The notes beneath the pieces are model-generated. The model had not been told where the DNA came from. It saw only the letters and a program-made list of their open reading frames with translations, and searched no databases. Below are positions 1-5,163 of a stretch of DNA of 5,299 nt, one piece after another. The DNA lies in the NCBI GenBank assembly GCA_938029995.1, contig CALHGI010000628.1, positions 1 to 5,299 on the forward strand, written 5' to 3'. Source of the DNA: an uncultured cyanobacterium (GTDB lineage: Bacteria > Cyanobacteriota > Cyanobacteriia > Phormidesmidales > Phormidesmidaceae). The stretch's first letter is position 1. The number at the start of each line of letters is the position of its first letter. A program made the translations under genes and the position numbers.

Positions 1-40
1 GGCCAGTCCTTTTTCATTTATGAATTAAACTCTGCTGGCC

Positions 41-54
41 CCATGGACCATGGA
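41..54. repeat. Tandem 7-bp repeat CCATGGA x2 downstream of petE
   Basis: CCATGGA occurs twice head to tail directly after the petE stop codon, and each copy contains the palindrome CCATGG. Flanking it, GGCCAG (1-6) and CTGGCC (35-40) form an inverted repeat around a smaller dyad, TTCAT/ATGAA (13-24). Read on the minus strand this could fold at the 3' end of the petE message. There is no convincing U-tract after the outer stem, so I do not call an intrinsic terminator. Confidence 0.45.
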
Positions 55-55
55 G

Positions 56-460
56 TTACTGAACAGTAATTGTGCCAACCATACCAGCACCACGGTGAGG
101 AGCACAGAAGTAGCTGTACTCACCAGGCTCAGAGAATGTGGAGGAATAGGACTCACCAGGGGAGAAGGTTAGCTGCTCTTGGGATAGGGCATCAGCTACA
201 TCCTTACCGCCAGGAACAGCAGCCGCATCAAAAATTACGTTGTGGGGGGCCATTTTGTTATTAACCCAAGTGACCGTATCGCCAGCCTTGATGGTGATAC
301 TTGCAGGTTCAAACGCGAGCAGACCAGCATCGGATCCCATTTTGACGGTGTGATCAGTAGCGTAGGCAGGAGCTGCATTGAAGACAGTGCCAGCGAAAAC
401 CAGAGCCGCTGTCACTAACAACGCTCCCATGGCCCGCAAAGCTCGGTTAAAAAAGGTCAT
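56..460 (-). CDS. petE: Plastocyanin precursor
   Basis: Type I blue-copper protein of the thylakoid lumen that carries electrons from cytochrome b6f to photosystem I or the terminal oxidase. The 134-aa precursor has an Arg-containing N-terminus, a hydrophobic segment (about 11-30) and an AYA signal-peptidase site at 32-34, giving a mature protein of about 100 residues, the usual size. The four copper ligands are present: His73 in APHN, Cys119 and His122 in the [10 protein letters not shown] segment, and Met127. The PHRGAGM form is typical of cyanobacterial plastocyanins. The ATG at 458-460 has only a weak purine-rich stretch upstream (GAGAA). The gene is divergent from petJ, its functional alternative, across a 438-bp gap. 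In cyanobacteria with both, copper promotes petE and represses petJ. That regulation is known for the family and inferred here. Nothing suggests damage or horizontal transfer. Confidence 0.97.
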   Translation of the reverse strand: MTFFNRALRAMGALLVTAALVFAGTVFNAAPAYATDHTVKMGSDAGLLAFEPASITIKAGDTVTWVNNKMAPHNVIFDAAAVPGGKDVADALSQEQLTFSPGESYSSTFSEPGEYSYFCAPHRGAGMVGTITVQ

Positions 461-489
461 GATAATTTTCTCAAGGTTGAATTTAGAGC

Positions 490-509
490 TAGTTAAGCAT
501 TCTTAACTA
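490..509. promoter_or_regulatory. Perfect palindrome upstream of petE, candidate operator
   Basis: TAGTTAAG and CTTAACTA form two perfect 8-bp arms around a 4-base spacer (CATT), 29 bp upstream of the petE start codon. With the best-guess promoter at 525-553 the dyad would lie just downstream of the transcription start, where a repressor could block transcription or an mRNA hairpin could form. A second inverted repeat, GCATTCT (497-503) with AGAATGC (528-534), overlaps its spacer and right arm and reaches back to the putative -10 element. The dyad is seen directly. Its role is inferred. Confidence 0.55.
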
Positions 510-524
510 CCCATACCTAATTAT

Positions 525-553
525 TTTAGAATGCCTGCTGTCCCAGTAGACAA
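525..553 (-). promoter_or_regulatory. Candidate petE promoter
   Basis: On the minus strand a -35-like TTGTCT (548-553) is followed after 17 bp by TCTAAA (525-530), which runs into an AT-rich stretch containing TAAAAT. This would start transcription near 517 and give a leader of about 57 nt. The -10 match is imperfect, so this is only the best candidate seen. Confidence 0.35.
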
Positions 554-606
554 ATAAACAAAAAATAAAGGATTCCTCATCATCCCCCTGGAAAACAGCC
601 CCCTAG

Positions 607-642
607 TCCATGGCTAGCTAAAAATCGCAGCGGCACCATGGA
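607..642. repeat. Inverted repeat TCCATGG / CCATGGA in petE-petJ gap
   Basis: TCCATGG (607-613) and CCATGGA (636-642) are perfect 7-bp inverted arms separated by 22 bp, and each arm contains the palindrome CCATGG. The same CCATGGA word occurs twice in tandem after petE (41-54). The repeat lies near the middle of the divergent control region. It could be a paired protein-binding site or simply a small local repeat. Confidence 0.4.
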
Positions 643-770
643 TGATCCCCAAAACCTCAGACAAAAGCCTTAAAAAATAAGGGGTTCACAGATTTAGCCC
701 TGGGCCACGCACCCGCCCCTTAAGCAGGATCACCCTGTCTGAGATTCCAGGCCGCTAACTTTACAGTTAT

Positions 771-797
771 TTATATTTGACCTGATGTCATTTGACG
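771..797 (+). promoter_or_regulatory. Candidate petJ promoter and TGAC/GTCA half-site cluster
   Basis: An AT-rich TTATAT (771-776) resembles a -10 box but lacks a good -35, as expected for a regulated promoter. Directly downstream lie TGAC (778-781), GTCA (787-790) and TGAC (793-796). These read as a dyad TGAC-N5-GTCA and a second dyad GTCA-TT-TGAC sharing the middle half-site, and TTGAC recurs at 777, 792 and 860. Overlapping dyads next to a promoter look like a repressor or activator site. The transcription start, which would leave a leader of about 115 nt, is a guess. Confidence 0.35.
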
Positions 798-884
798 GGG
801 GCAAAAAAAACTGGAGACGATGGTCTTGGTTTAACCTGGGAGCCATTGGCTACCGTGGGTTGACCTCAGACCGTGACTTTTTTT

Positions 885-892
885 GAGAGGAG
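885..892 (+). promoter_or_regulatory. petJ ribosome binding site
   Basis: GAGAGGAG, containing AGGAG at 888-892, sits 6 bases before the ATG at 899. This strong Shine-Dalgarno match fixes the petJ start. Confidence 0.8.
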
Positions 893-898
893 TAACCG

Positions 899-1231
899 AT
901 GAAATCTATTTTGGCTACGGTTGTGGCATTCGTAGCAAGTGCCCTTGTATTCATGGCCCCTCCTGCTCTGGCGGCGGATGCTGAGGCTGGAGCTCAGGTA
1001 TTTTCGGCAAACTGTGCCGCTTGCCACATTGGGGGTGGCAACGCAGTGAACCCTGCCAAAACATTGAAGCAAGCTGACTTGTCTGCCAACGGAAAGGACA
1101 CCGCAGCAGCCATTGTGACCCAAGTAACCAATGGTAATGGTGCCATGCCTGCGTTTGGCGGTCGTCTAACGGCTGAGCAAATTGACAACGTTGCAGCCTA
1201 TGTCCTGGCCCAAGCTGATAAGGGTTGGTAA
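899..1231 (+). CDS. petJ: Cytochrome c6 (c553) precursor
   Basis: Small soluble c-type cytochrome of the thylakoid lumen that replaces plastocyanin between cytochrome b6f and photosystem I or oxidase, mainly when copper is scarce. The 110-aa precursor has a signal peptide with a hydrophobic core at about 5-20 and an ALA cleavage site at 23-25, leaving about 85 residues, the normal mature size. The heme motif CAACH at 39-43 supplies two thioether cysteines and the proximal His43. The sixth ligand is Met83 in GAMPAF. VNPAKTL (50-56) and the C-terminal [11 protein letters not shown] ending are hallmarks of cyanobacterial cytochrome c6 and separate it from c550 and cM. The ATG has a strong ribosome binding site. 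The gene stands alone, closed by a terminator about 80 bp downstream, and is divergent from petE. I see nothing abnormal in it. Confidence 0.97.
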   Translation: MKSILATVVAFVASALVFMAPPALAADAEAGAQVFSANCAACHIGGGNAVNPAKTLKQADLSANGKDTAAAIVTQVTNGNGAMPAFGGRLTAEQIDNVAAYVLAQADKGW

Positions 1232-1307
1232 ACGCCATGTCTCTGGCTGATTCCTACCTGCAATCAGTCATGACTTTTACCTAGATTAATCTCAGCTTTA
1301 AACTTCA

Positions 1308-1350
1308 AGACCTGTTTTTAGGGGTGTCTCCCCCCTGGAAGCAGGTTTTT
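1308..1350 (+). terminator. Intrinsic terminator of petJ
   Basis: ACCTG (1310-1314) pairs with CAGGT (1342-1346) and AGGGG (1320-1324) with CCCCT (1332-1336). The intervening T-run and GGAAG also pair through A-U and G-U pairs, giving a nearly continuous 15-bp RNA stem with a 7-base loop. A run of five Ts (1346-1350) follows. This is a clear rho-independent terminator that isolates petJ from the gene downstream. Confidence 0.8.
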
Positions 1351-1364
1351 CTATTGGGTAACGT

Positions 1365-1388
1365 AGTTCTACAGGCAGTTCTACAGGC
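1365..1388. repeat. Perfect 12-bp tandem duplication
   Basis: AGTTCTACAGGC occurs twice head to tail with no mismatch, just after the petJ terminator and upstream of the amylase-like unit. Two copies with no spacer look like a recent slippage duplication. No function is evident. Confidence 0.7.
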
Positions 1389-1444
1389 CAAACAGCCTTA
1401 AGTAGTCAGACGGTAATATCATTAATCTATGTAAAAAATAATAC

Positions 1445-1474
1445 TTGGTTGAAGGGTTACGGATCGTGGATAAT
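1445..1474 (+). promoter_or_regulatory. Candidate promoter of the amylase-like unit
   Basis: TTGGTT (1445-1450) and GATAAT (1469-1474, five of six bases of a consensus -10) are 18 bp apart. The expected start near 1481 would leave a leader of about 30 nt before the ATG at 1511. The -35 is poor. The location between the petJ terminator and a strong ribosome binding site supports it. Confidence 0.4.
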
Positions 1475-1498
1475 ACGTGACCGAGAATAGACACCTTT

Positions 1499-1503
1499 GG
1501 AGG
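1499..1503 (+). promoter_or_regulatory. Strong ribosome binding site for the leader ORF
   Basis: GGAGG lies 7 bases before an ATG at 1511. It is the best Shine-Dalgarno in this region, yet it serves a 24-codon reading frame and not the amylase frame. For the amylase GTG at 1570 the nearest purine run is GGAG at 1557-1560, 9 bases away. Confidence 0.6.
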
Positions 1504-1510
1504 CATTAGG

Positions 1511-1585
1511 ATGCTTGCTTCGACCGTTCAGACACATATTTCTCCTGCGATCGCAGGGAGCGAACCCCAGTGGTTACTTTGGTGA
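1511..1585 (+). CDS. Putative 24-aa leader peptide, overlapping the amylase-like gene
   Basis: A short ORF with ATG at 1511 begins MLASTVQTHISPAIAG and ends in WLLW with TGA at 1583-1585. It has a strong GGAGG ribosome binding site. Its stop overlaps an in-frame GTG of the amylase-like gene as GTGA (1582-1585), an arrangement typical of translational coupling. It also overlaps the GTG at 1570 by 16 bases. Its peptide resembles nothing I recognise. It may serve to deliver ribosomes to the amylase start. Alternatively, it could be the former N-terminus of the amylase frame displaced by an indel. The amylase signal sequence looks complete without it, which argues against that. Confidence 0.4.
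   Translation: MLASTVQTHISPAIAGSEPQWLLW
1547..1554. repeat. HIP1 palindrome
   Basis: GCGATCGC, the highly iterated palindrome of many cyanobacterial genomes, sits inside a perfect 14-bp palindrome, CCTGCGATCGCAGG (1544-1557), within the leader ORF and just before the amylase start. Confidence 0.85.
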
Positions 1586-3069
1586 GGCCTAACGCCCTGG
1601 CCACCCTAGCCAGACGATCGGTCACCACGGTCTGTGCCCTGAGTCTCGGGGGCTGCCAAGTGACCGCTCAGATCACTCCACCCCCTGGGGGCCGGCCGGT
1701 CATTAATACCCATTCCACCATTGTGCAGCTGTTTGAATGGCGCTGGCCAGACATTGCCCAGGAGTGTGAAACCTGGTTAGGCCCCCAGGGCTATGGCGCT
1801 GTGCAAATTTCCCCACCCCATGAACATCGCATTATTGACCAGGACGCTACCCCCTTCCCCTGGTATCAACGCTATCAACCGGTGAGCTATGAGCTATCGA
1901 GTCGCAGTGGCAATCAGGCCGAACTGACGGATATGATCGAACGCTGTGATCACGCAGGTGTAAAGGTCTACGCCGATATGGTGATCAACCAGCGGAGCAA
2001 CGCTGAGGCCAATGCTGGGATAAACCAGGACGGCGACAGTAGTCCCCAGGATTATGCCACCCATTTTTCTTCCCAGGATCGTGGGGGTCCAACGGCCCTA
2101 GATACGAACAGTAAGCCCGTGCAAGATGAAATTGCCACGGCGATGAATACACTCATAGAGCTGGGTGTGGCCGGGTTCCGCATTGAAGCGGCCCAGCATA
2201 TCCCCCCCAAAAAACTGGCCAGCATTGTGCGCCAGCTACGGCCCCTCAATAAGCAATTCCATACCAACGGCGGTCGCCCCTTTATCTATCAGGCCATTAC
2301 CAACCCAGGGTCTGAATCCCCCCAAACTAGCGACTATTTTGGCCATGGCTCAGTCACCGAAGTTGATTACGGTCGCAACCTCGGTGAACAGGTGCGCCAT
2401 GGTCAGCTCAAAAACCTCATGCTGTTCGGGGAAGCATGGAATCTGATGCCCAGCCATAAGGCCGTGGTGTTTACCGATAATCACATCACCCAACGCAGTC
2501 GCGATCGCAACATCGTTACCTTCAATACTCCCGCAGATAATGGCGCCAGCTATACCTTAGCCAACGTATTTATGCTGGCATGGCCATACGGTATCCCGAA
2601 AGTGATGTCCAGCTACGACTGGCCTAGGGAAGAAGGCAACTGGTTTGGCCCTCCGGCCACAGCTGACGGCCAAACCCTTCCCGTTAGCTGTGGTGATGGC
2701 TGGGTATGTGAACACCGCTGGCCTAGCATTGCCAACATGGTAGAGTTCCGTAACGTTACCCAAAGCGCACCCACCATTGACCATTGGTGGGATAACGGCA
2801 ATAACCAAATAGCCTTTGCCCGAGGCAAGCGGGGCTTTGTGGTCATCAATAACGAAACCAGCCCCATGACCGCAACATTTATGACAGGTCTGCCGGAAGG
2901 GCTCTACTGCAACGTTTTAGCCACAGAAACCAAGACAGCCAGTCCAACACTCAATGACGCCATTACCGATACATGCCATAGCTCAATTCTGGTGGACAAC
3001 AATGGTAGAGCCGAATTTTCAGTCCCCCCCCGCCAAGCAGCGGCCATTCATATTGGCCACACCTTCTAA
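1570..3069 (+). CDS. Animal-type alpha-amylase family (GH13) lipoprotein, predicted catalytically inactive
   Basis: 499-aa protein of the chloride-dependent, animal-like alpha-amylase group. The N-terminus has Arg15-Arg16, a short hydrophobic run and a lipobox-like LGGC with Cys29, suggesting an exported lipoprotein. The barrel begins at STIVQLFEWRWPDIAQEC (49-66). Family signatures include RYQPVSYEL, GFRIEAAQH (202-210), VMSSYDW, GWVCEHRWPSIANMVEFRN (377-395) and a complete domain C with RGFVVINNE. The active site is altered. By pig amylase numbering, His101 is Gln141, the nucleophile Asp197 is Glu206, Lys200 is Gln209, the acid/base Glu233 is Ala242 (YQAIT) and Asp300 is Ile306 (DNHITQR). 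The chloride residues Arg204, Asn304 and Lys344 remain, as do three likely disulfides (66-126, 374-380, 447-469). Domain B (about 141-180) is short. The frame is intact, so it is not a decayed pseudogene. It may bind glucan without cutting it. The start is uncertain: GTG 1570 or GTG 1582; no ATG is available. Confidence 0.92.
   Translation: MVTLVRPNALATLARRSVTTVCALSLGGCQVTAQITPPPGGRPVINTHSTIVQLFEWRWPDIAQECETWLGPQGYGAVQISPPHEHRIIDQDATPFPWYQRYQPVSYELSSRSGNQAELTDMIERCDHAGVKVYADMVINQRSNAEANAGINQDGDSSPQDYATHFSSQDRGGPTALDTNSKPVQDEIATAMNTLIELGVAGFRIEAAQHIPPKKLASIVRQLRPLNKQFHTNGGRPFIYQAITNPGSESPQTSDYFGHGSVTEVDYGRNLGEQVRHGQLKNLMLFGEAWNLMPSHKAVVFTDNHITQRSRDRNIVTFNTPADNGASYTLANVFMLAWPYGIPKVMSSYDWPREEGNWFGPPATADGQTLPVSCGDGWVCEHRWPSIANMVEFRNVTQSAPTIDHWWDNGNNQIAFARGKRGFVVINNETSPMTATFMTGLPEGLYCNVLATETKTASPTLNDAITDTCHSSILVDNNGRAEFSVPPRQAAAIHIGHTF
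2501..2508. repeat. HIP1 palindrome
   Basis: Second GCGATCGC octamer, within the amylase-like coding sequence, where it encodes part of RSRDRN just after the altered fourth GH13 motif. Confidence 0.85.
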
Positions 3070-3070
3070 C

Positions 3071-3102
3071 TTAGCCCCACCGCCTAACTGGGCTAACTTT
3101 TT
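3071..3102 (+). terminator. Intrinsic terminator of the amylase-like gene
   Basis: TTAGCCC (3071-3077) and GGGCTAA (3090-3096) form a perfect 7-bp stem with a 12-base loop, followed by C and five Ts (3098-3102). It starts two bases after the stop codon and separates this gene from ftsH. Confidence 0.65.
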
Positions 3103-3113
3103 ATGGGCATCTC

Positions 3114-3229
3114 CCCCTGCTAATCACTGATGTAACAGGGGCTCTAGACTTCTCCATCCATCCTGGACACGATGGACAGGAAGCGTTGAAAACCAGACAG
3201 AGCGTGTACGGTTTTCAATCAGTTTTTTT
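3114..3229 (+). promoter_or_regulatory. Hairpin-rich ftsH leader with terminator-like element
   Basis: Three successive inverted repeats precede ftsH. CCCCTG (3114-3119) pairs with CAGGGG (3136-3141). TCCATC (3157-3162) pairs with GATGGA (3171-3176), or alternatively TCCTG (3161-3165) with CAGGA (3177-3181), and these two pairings exclude each other. Finally TTGAAAACC (3186-3194) pairs perfectly with GGTTTTCAA (3210-3218), and seven Ts follow at 3223-3229. The last resembles a transcription terminator 56 bases before the ftsH ATG, so an attenuation-like leader is possible. I found no convincing promoter here. The order of promoter and hairpins is unknown. Confidence 0.4.
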
Positions 3230-3270
3230 CTCCAGCGACGTTGATAGGCTAAGGCTAAGGACATATTTCC

Positions 3271-3275
3271 AAGGA
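3271..3275 (+). promoter_or_regulatory. ftsH ribosome binding site
   Basis: AAGGA lies 9 bases before the ATG at 3285. It decides in favour of this start over an in-frame TTG at 3186, which would add 33 residues encoded by the hairpin leader and unlike any FtsH N-terminus. Confidence 0.65.
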
Positions 3276-3284
3276 AGCCAGCCC

Positions 3285-5132
3285 ATGCCAGTCAATAAAA
3301 ATCCCCGTCCGCCACGCTCCCAGCAAATTAGCAGCCTGCTATTGCTGTTAGGGGCTGTGCTACTGACGGTAAATATTTTTCTACCGATTCAGCGAACGCC
3401 ACGCACCCCCTACAGCATGTTCATCCACCAGGTACAAGAGCATGAGGTGATCAAGGCATCGGTAGGGCAAAACGAAATTCGCTACCAGATTAAAAATGAA
3501 CTAGGAGAACCGGGCACGGTATACTCCACCACACCCATTTTTGACCTCAAACTCCCCGACCTATTAGAAGCGAACGGTGTAGAGTTTGCCGCCACTCCCC
3601 CCGCCCAAAACCAATGGATTGGCAGTTTGCTGAGCTGGGTAATTCCGCCCTTAATCTTCATCGCCGTGTGGCGCTTCTTCCTAGCCAGAGGTGGCGGTCC
3701 TCAAGGGGCACTTTCCATCGGAAAAAGTAAGGCCAAGGTTTATGTGGAAGACGAAACCACCAAAATTACATTTGCCGACGTGGCAGGTGTGGAAGAAGCC
3801 AAGACTGAACTCGTCGAAATCGTTGATTTTTTGAAAACCCCCCAGCGGTTTACCGATATCGGAGCAAAAATTCCCAAGGGAGTGCTCCTCATTGGCCCAC
3901 CCGGAACTGGCAAAACCTTACTAGCTAAGGCTGTAGCCGGAGAAGCCGGTGTGCCCTTCTTCAGTATTTCCGGGTCCGAATTTATCGAGATGTTTGTGGG
4001 AGTGGGGTCCTCTAGGGTTCGCGACCTATTTGAACAGGCCCAAAAGCAAGCACCATGTATTGTCTTTATTGATGAATTGGACGCCATTGGCAAAGCCCGC
4101 GCCTCGGGTGGGTTCTATGGGGGCAACGATGAACGGGAACAAACCCTAAACCAGTTGCTAACCGAAATGGACGGCTTTAGTGCTGGGGACAAGACCATCA
4201 TCGTCCTAGCAGCCACTAACCGGCCGGAGACCCTAGACCAAGCCCTCCTGCGCCCTGGCCGATTCGACCGCCAAGTCTTGGTGGATCGACCTGACCTCAA
4301 AGGTCGAGAAGCTATTCTCAAAATCCATGCTCAAGAAGTCAAACTTGAGGACACTGTGGATCTACACACCATCGCCACCCGAACCCCTGGGTTTGCCGGC
4401 GCAGACTTAGCCAACCTCGTCAATGAAGCGGCATTACTGGCAGCACGCAATAACCGTCAAGCCGTCATCCAAGCAGATTTTTCCGAAGCGATTGAGCGGG
4501 TCGTGGCTGGCCTAGAGAAAAAGAGCCGAGTACTCAACGACAAGGAAAAAGAAATTGTGGCCTACCACGAAGTAGGCCACGCCATGGTGGGAGCGCTCAT
4601 GGAAGGGGGTGGTCAGGTGGAAAAAATTTCCATCATTCCAAGGGGTATGGCCGCCCTAGGCTACACGCTTCAACTGCCAACGGAAGATCGTTTTTTACGC
4701 AGTGCCGATGAACTCAAAGGACAAATTGCCACACTATTAGGCGGTCGTTCCGCAGAGGAAGTCGTCTTTGGCTCCATTACCACTGGAGCAGCCAATGACC
4801 TCCAACGGGCAACGGAAGTAGCCGAGCAAATGGTCACCACATATGGCATGAGCGATGTCCTGGGCCCTTTGGCCTACGACAAAGGACAGCAAAGCTCATT
4901 TTTAGATAGCGGCATGCCGAACGCACGGCGCAATATGAGTGAGGAAACGGCCCGAGCCATCGACACCGAAGTCAAGGGTCTCGTGGAAACAGCCCACGAG
5001 CAAGCGTTGGGCATTTTGCGTAGTAACCGAGGAATACTCGAAAGCATTTCACAGCAGCTGCTCAAGGAAGAGGTCATCGAAGGCAACGACCTGCGCCAGA
5101 TGTTGGCCCAGGTCAAGCCCTTGGAAGCATAA
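3285..5132 (+). CDS. ftsH: ATP-dependent zinc metalloprotease FtsH
   Basis: Membrane-anchored AAA+ protease that extracts and degrades membrane and soluble proteins. In cyanobacteria, FtsH complexes turn over damaged photosystem II subunits and control regulators. The 615-aa length is normal. Transmembrane helix 1 is at about 15-34, then a lumenal or periplasmic domain (about 37-111) and helix 2 at about 112-133. The AAA+ module has Walker A GPPGTGKT (204-211), the pore motif FVG (237-239), Walker B FIDELD (261-266) and the second region of homology ending LLRPGRFDR, with arginine fingers Arg326 and Arg329. The zinc site is HEVGH (428-432), a variant of HEAGH, with Asp505 in GAANDLQ as third ligand. 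All functional residues are present. Cyanobacteria carry about four FtsH paralogues. [14 protein letters not shown] (457-470) and the SKAKVYVE linker separate this one from the Slr0228 (FtsH2) type, but I cannot assign the paralogue firmly. It appears to be transcribed alone. Confidence 0.97.
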   Translation: MPVNKNPRPPRSQQISSLLLLLGAVLLTVNIFLPIQRTPRTPYSMFIHQVQEHEVIKASVGQNEIRYQIKNELGEPGTVYSTTPIFDLKLPDLLEANGVEFAATPPAQNQWIGSLLSWVIPPLIFIAVWRFFLARGGGPQGALSIGKSKAKVYVEDETTKITFADVAGVEEAKTELVEIVDFLKTPQRFTDIGAKIPKGVLLIGPPGTGKTLLAKAVAGEAGVPFFSISGSEFIEMFVGVGSSRVRDLFEQAQKQAPCIVFIDELDAIGKARASGGFYGGNDEREQTLNQLLTEMDGFSAGDKTIIVLAATNRPETLDQALLRPGRFDRQVLVDRPDLKGREAILKIHAQEVKLEDTVDLHTIATRTPGFAGADLANLVNEAALLAARNNRQAVIQADFSEAIERVVAGLEKKSRVLNDKEKEIVAYHEVGHAMVGALMEGGGQVEKISIIPRGMAALGYTLQLPTEDRFLRSADELKGQIATLLGGRSAEEVVFGSITTGAANDLQRATEVAEQMVTTYGMSDVLGPLAYDKGQQSSFLDSGMPNARRNMSEETARAIDTEVKGLVETAHEQALGILRSNRGILESISQQLLKEEVIEGNDLRQMLAQVKPLEA

Positions 5133-5163
5133 AGGTCCACCATCCAGACATTCCTTCTAGCTG

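Larger units (their letters stand above)
461..898. promoter_or_regulatory. Shared petE-petJ divergent control region
   Basis: This 438-bp non-coding stretch separates the start codons of petE (minus) and petJ (plus), so promoters for both should lie here. It holds a perfect 8-bp-arm dyad near petE (490-509), a second overlapping inverted repeat (497-503 with 528-534), a CCATGG-centred inverted repeat (607-642), CCTT/AAGG arms around an A-rich loop (668-682), and a cluster of TGAC/GTCA half-sites near petJ (778-797). I see no credible gene in it. In Synechocystis these two genes are controlled by the BlaI-type repressor PetR with its protease PetP. Whether the same regulator acts here is inference. 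Confidence 0.8.

Noticed and set aside
866..1238. Antisense reading frames opposite petJ
   Set aside because: They mirror the petJ coding sequence, lack ribosome binding sites, and encode Cys/Arg-rich peptides with no recognisable family.
1247..1267. CTGATT/AATCAG hairpin just after petJ as its terminator
   Set aside because: The stem is only 6 bp and no T-run follows directly. The much stronger hairpin at 1308-1350 fits better.
1570..3069. Amylase-like gene as a degraded pseudogene
   Set aside because: The frame is open over 499 codons, with signal sequence, domain C and disulfides preserved, and changes are concentrated at the active site. That pattern fits a pseudoenzyme rather than decay.
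3241..3267. TTGATA and CATATT as an ftsH promoter
   Set aside because: The spacer is only 15 bp, and transcription would begin at or within the ribosome binding site, so it is unlikely to be the main promoter. The GGCTAA doublet between them (3247-3258) seems incidental.
3186..3284. 33-residue N-terminal extension of FtsH from TTG 3186
   Set aside because: The DNA there forms a perfect inverted repeat plus a T-run, has no ribosome binding site for the TTG, and encodes residues unlike FtsH. ATG 3285 has AAGGA at good spacing.
4570..4584. HEVGH instead of HEAGH in FtsH as a lost zinc site
   Set aside because: Both histidines and the Glu are present, and the middle residue is not a ligand. The Val form also occurs in other cyanobacterial FtsH proteins as far as I recall.
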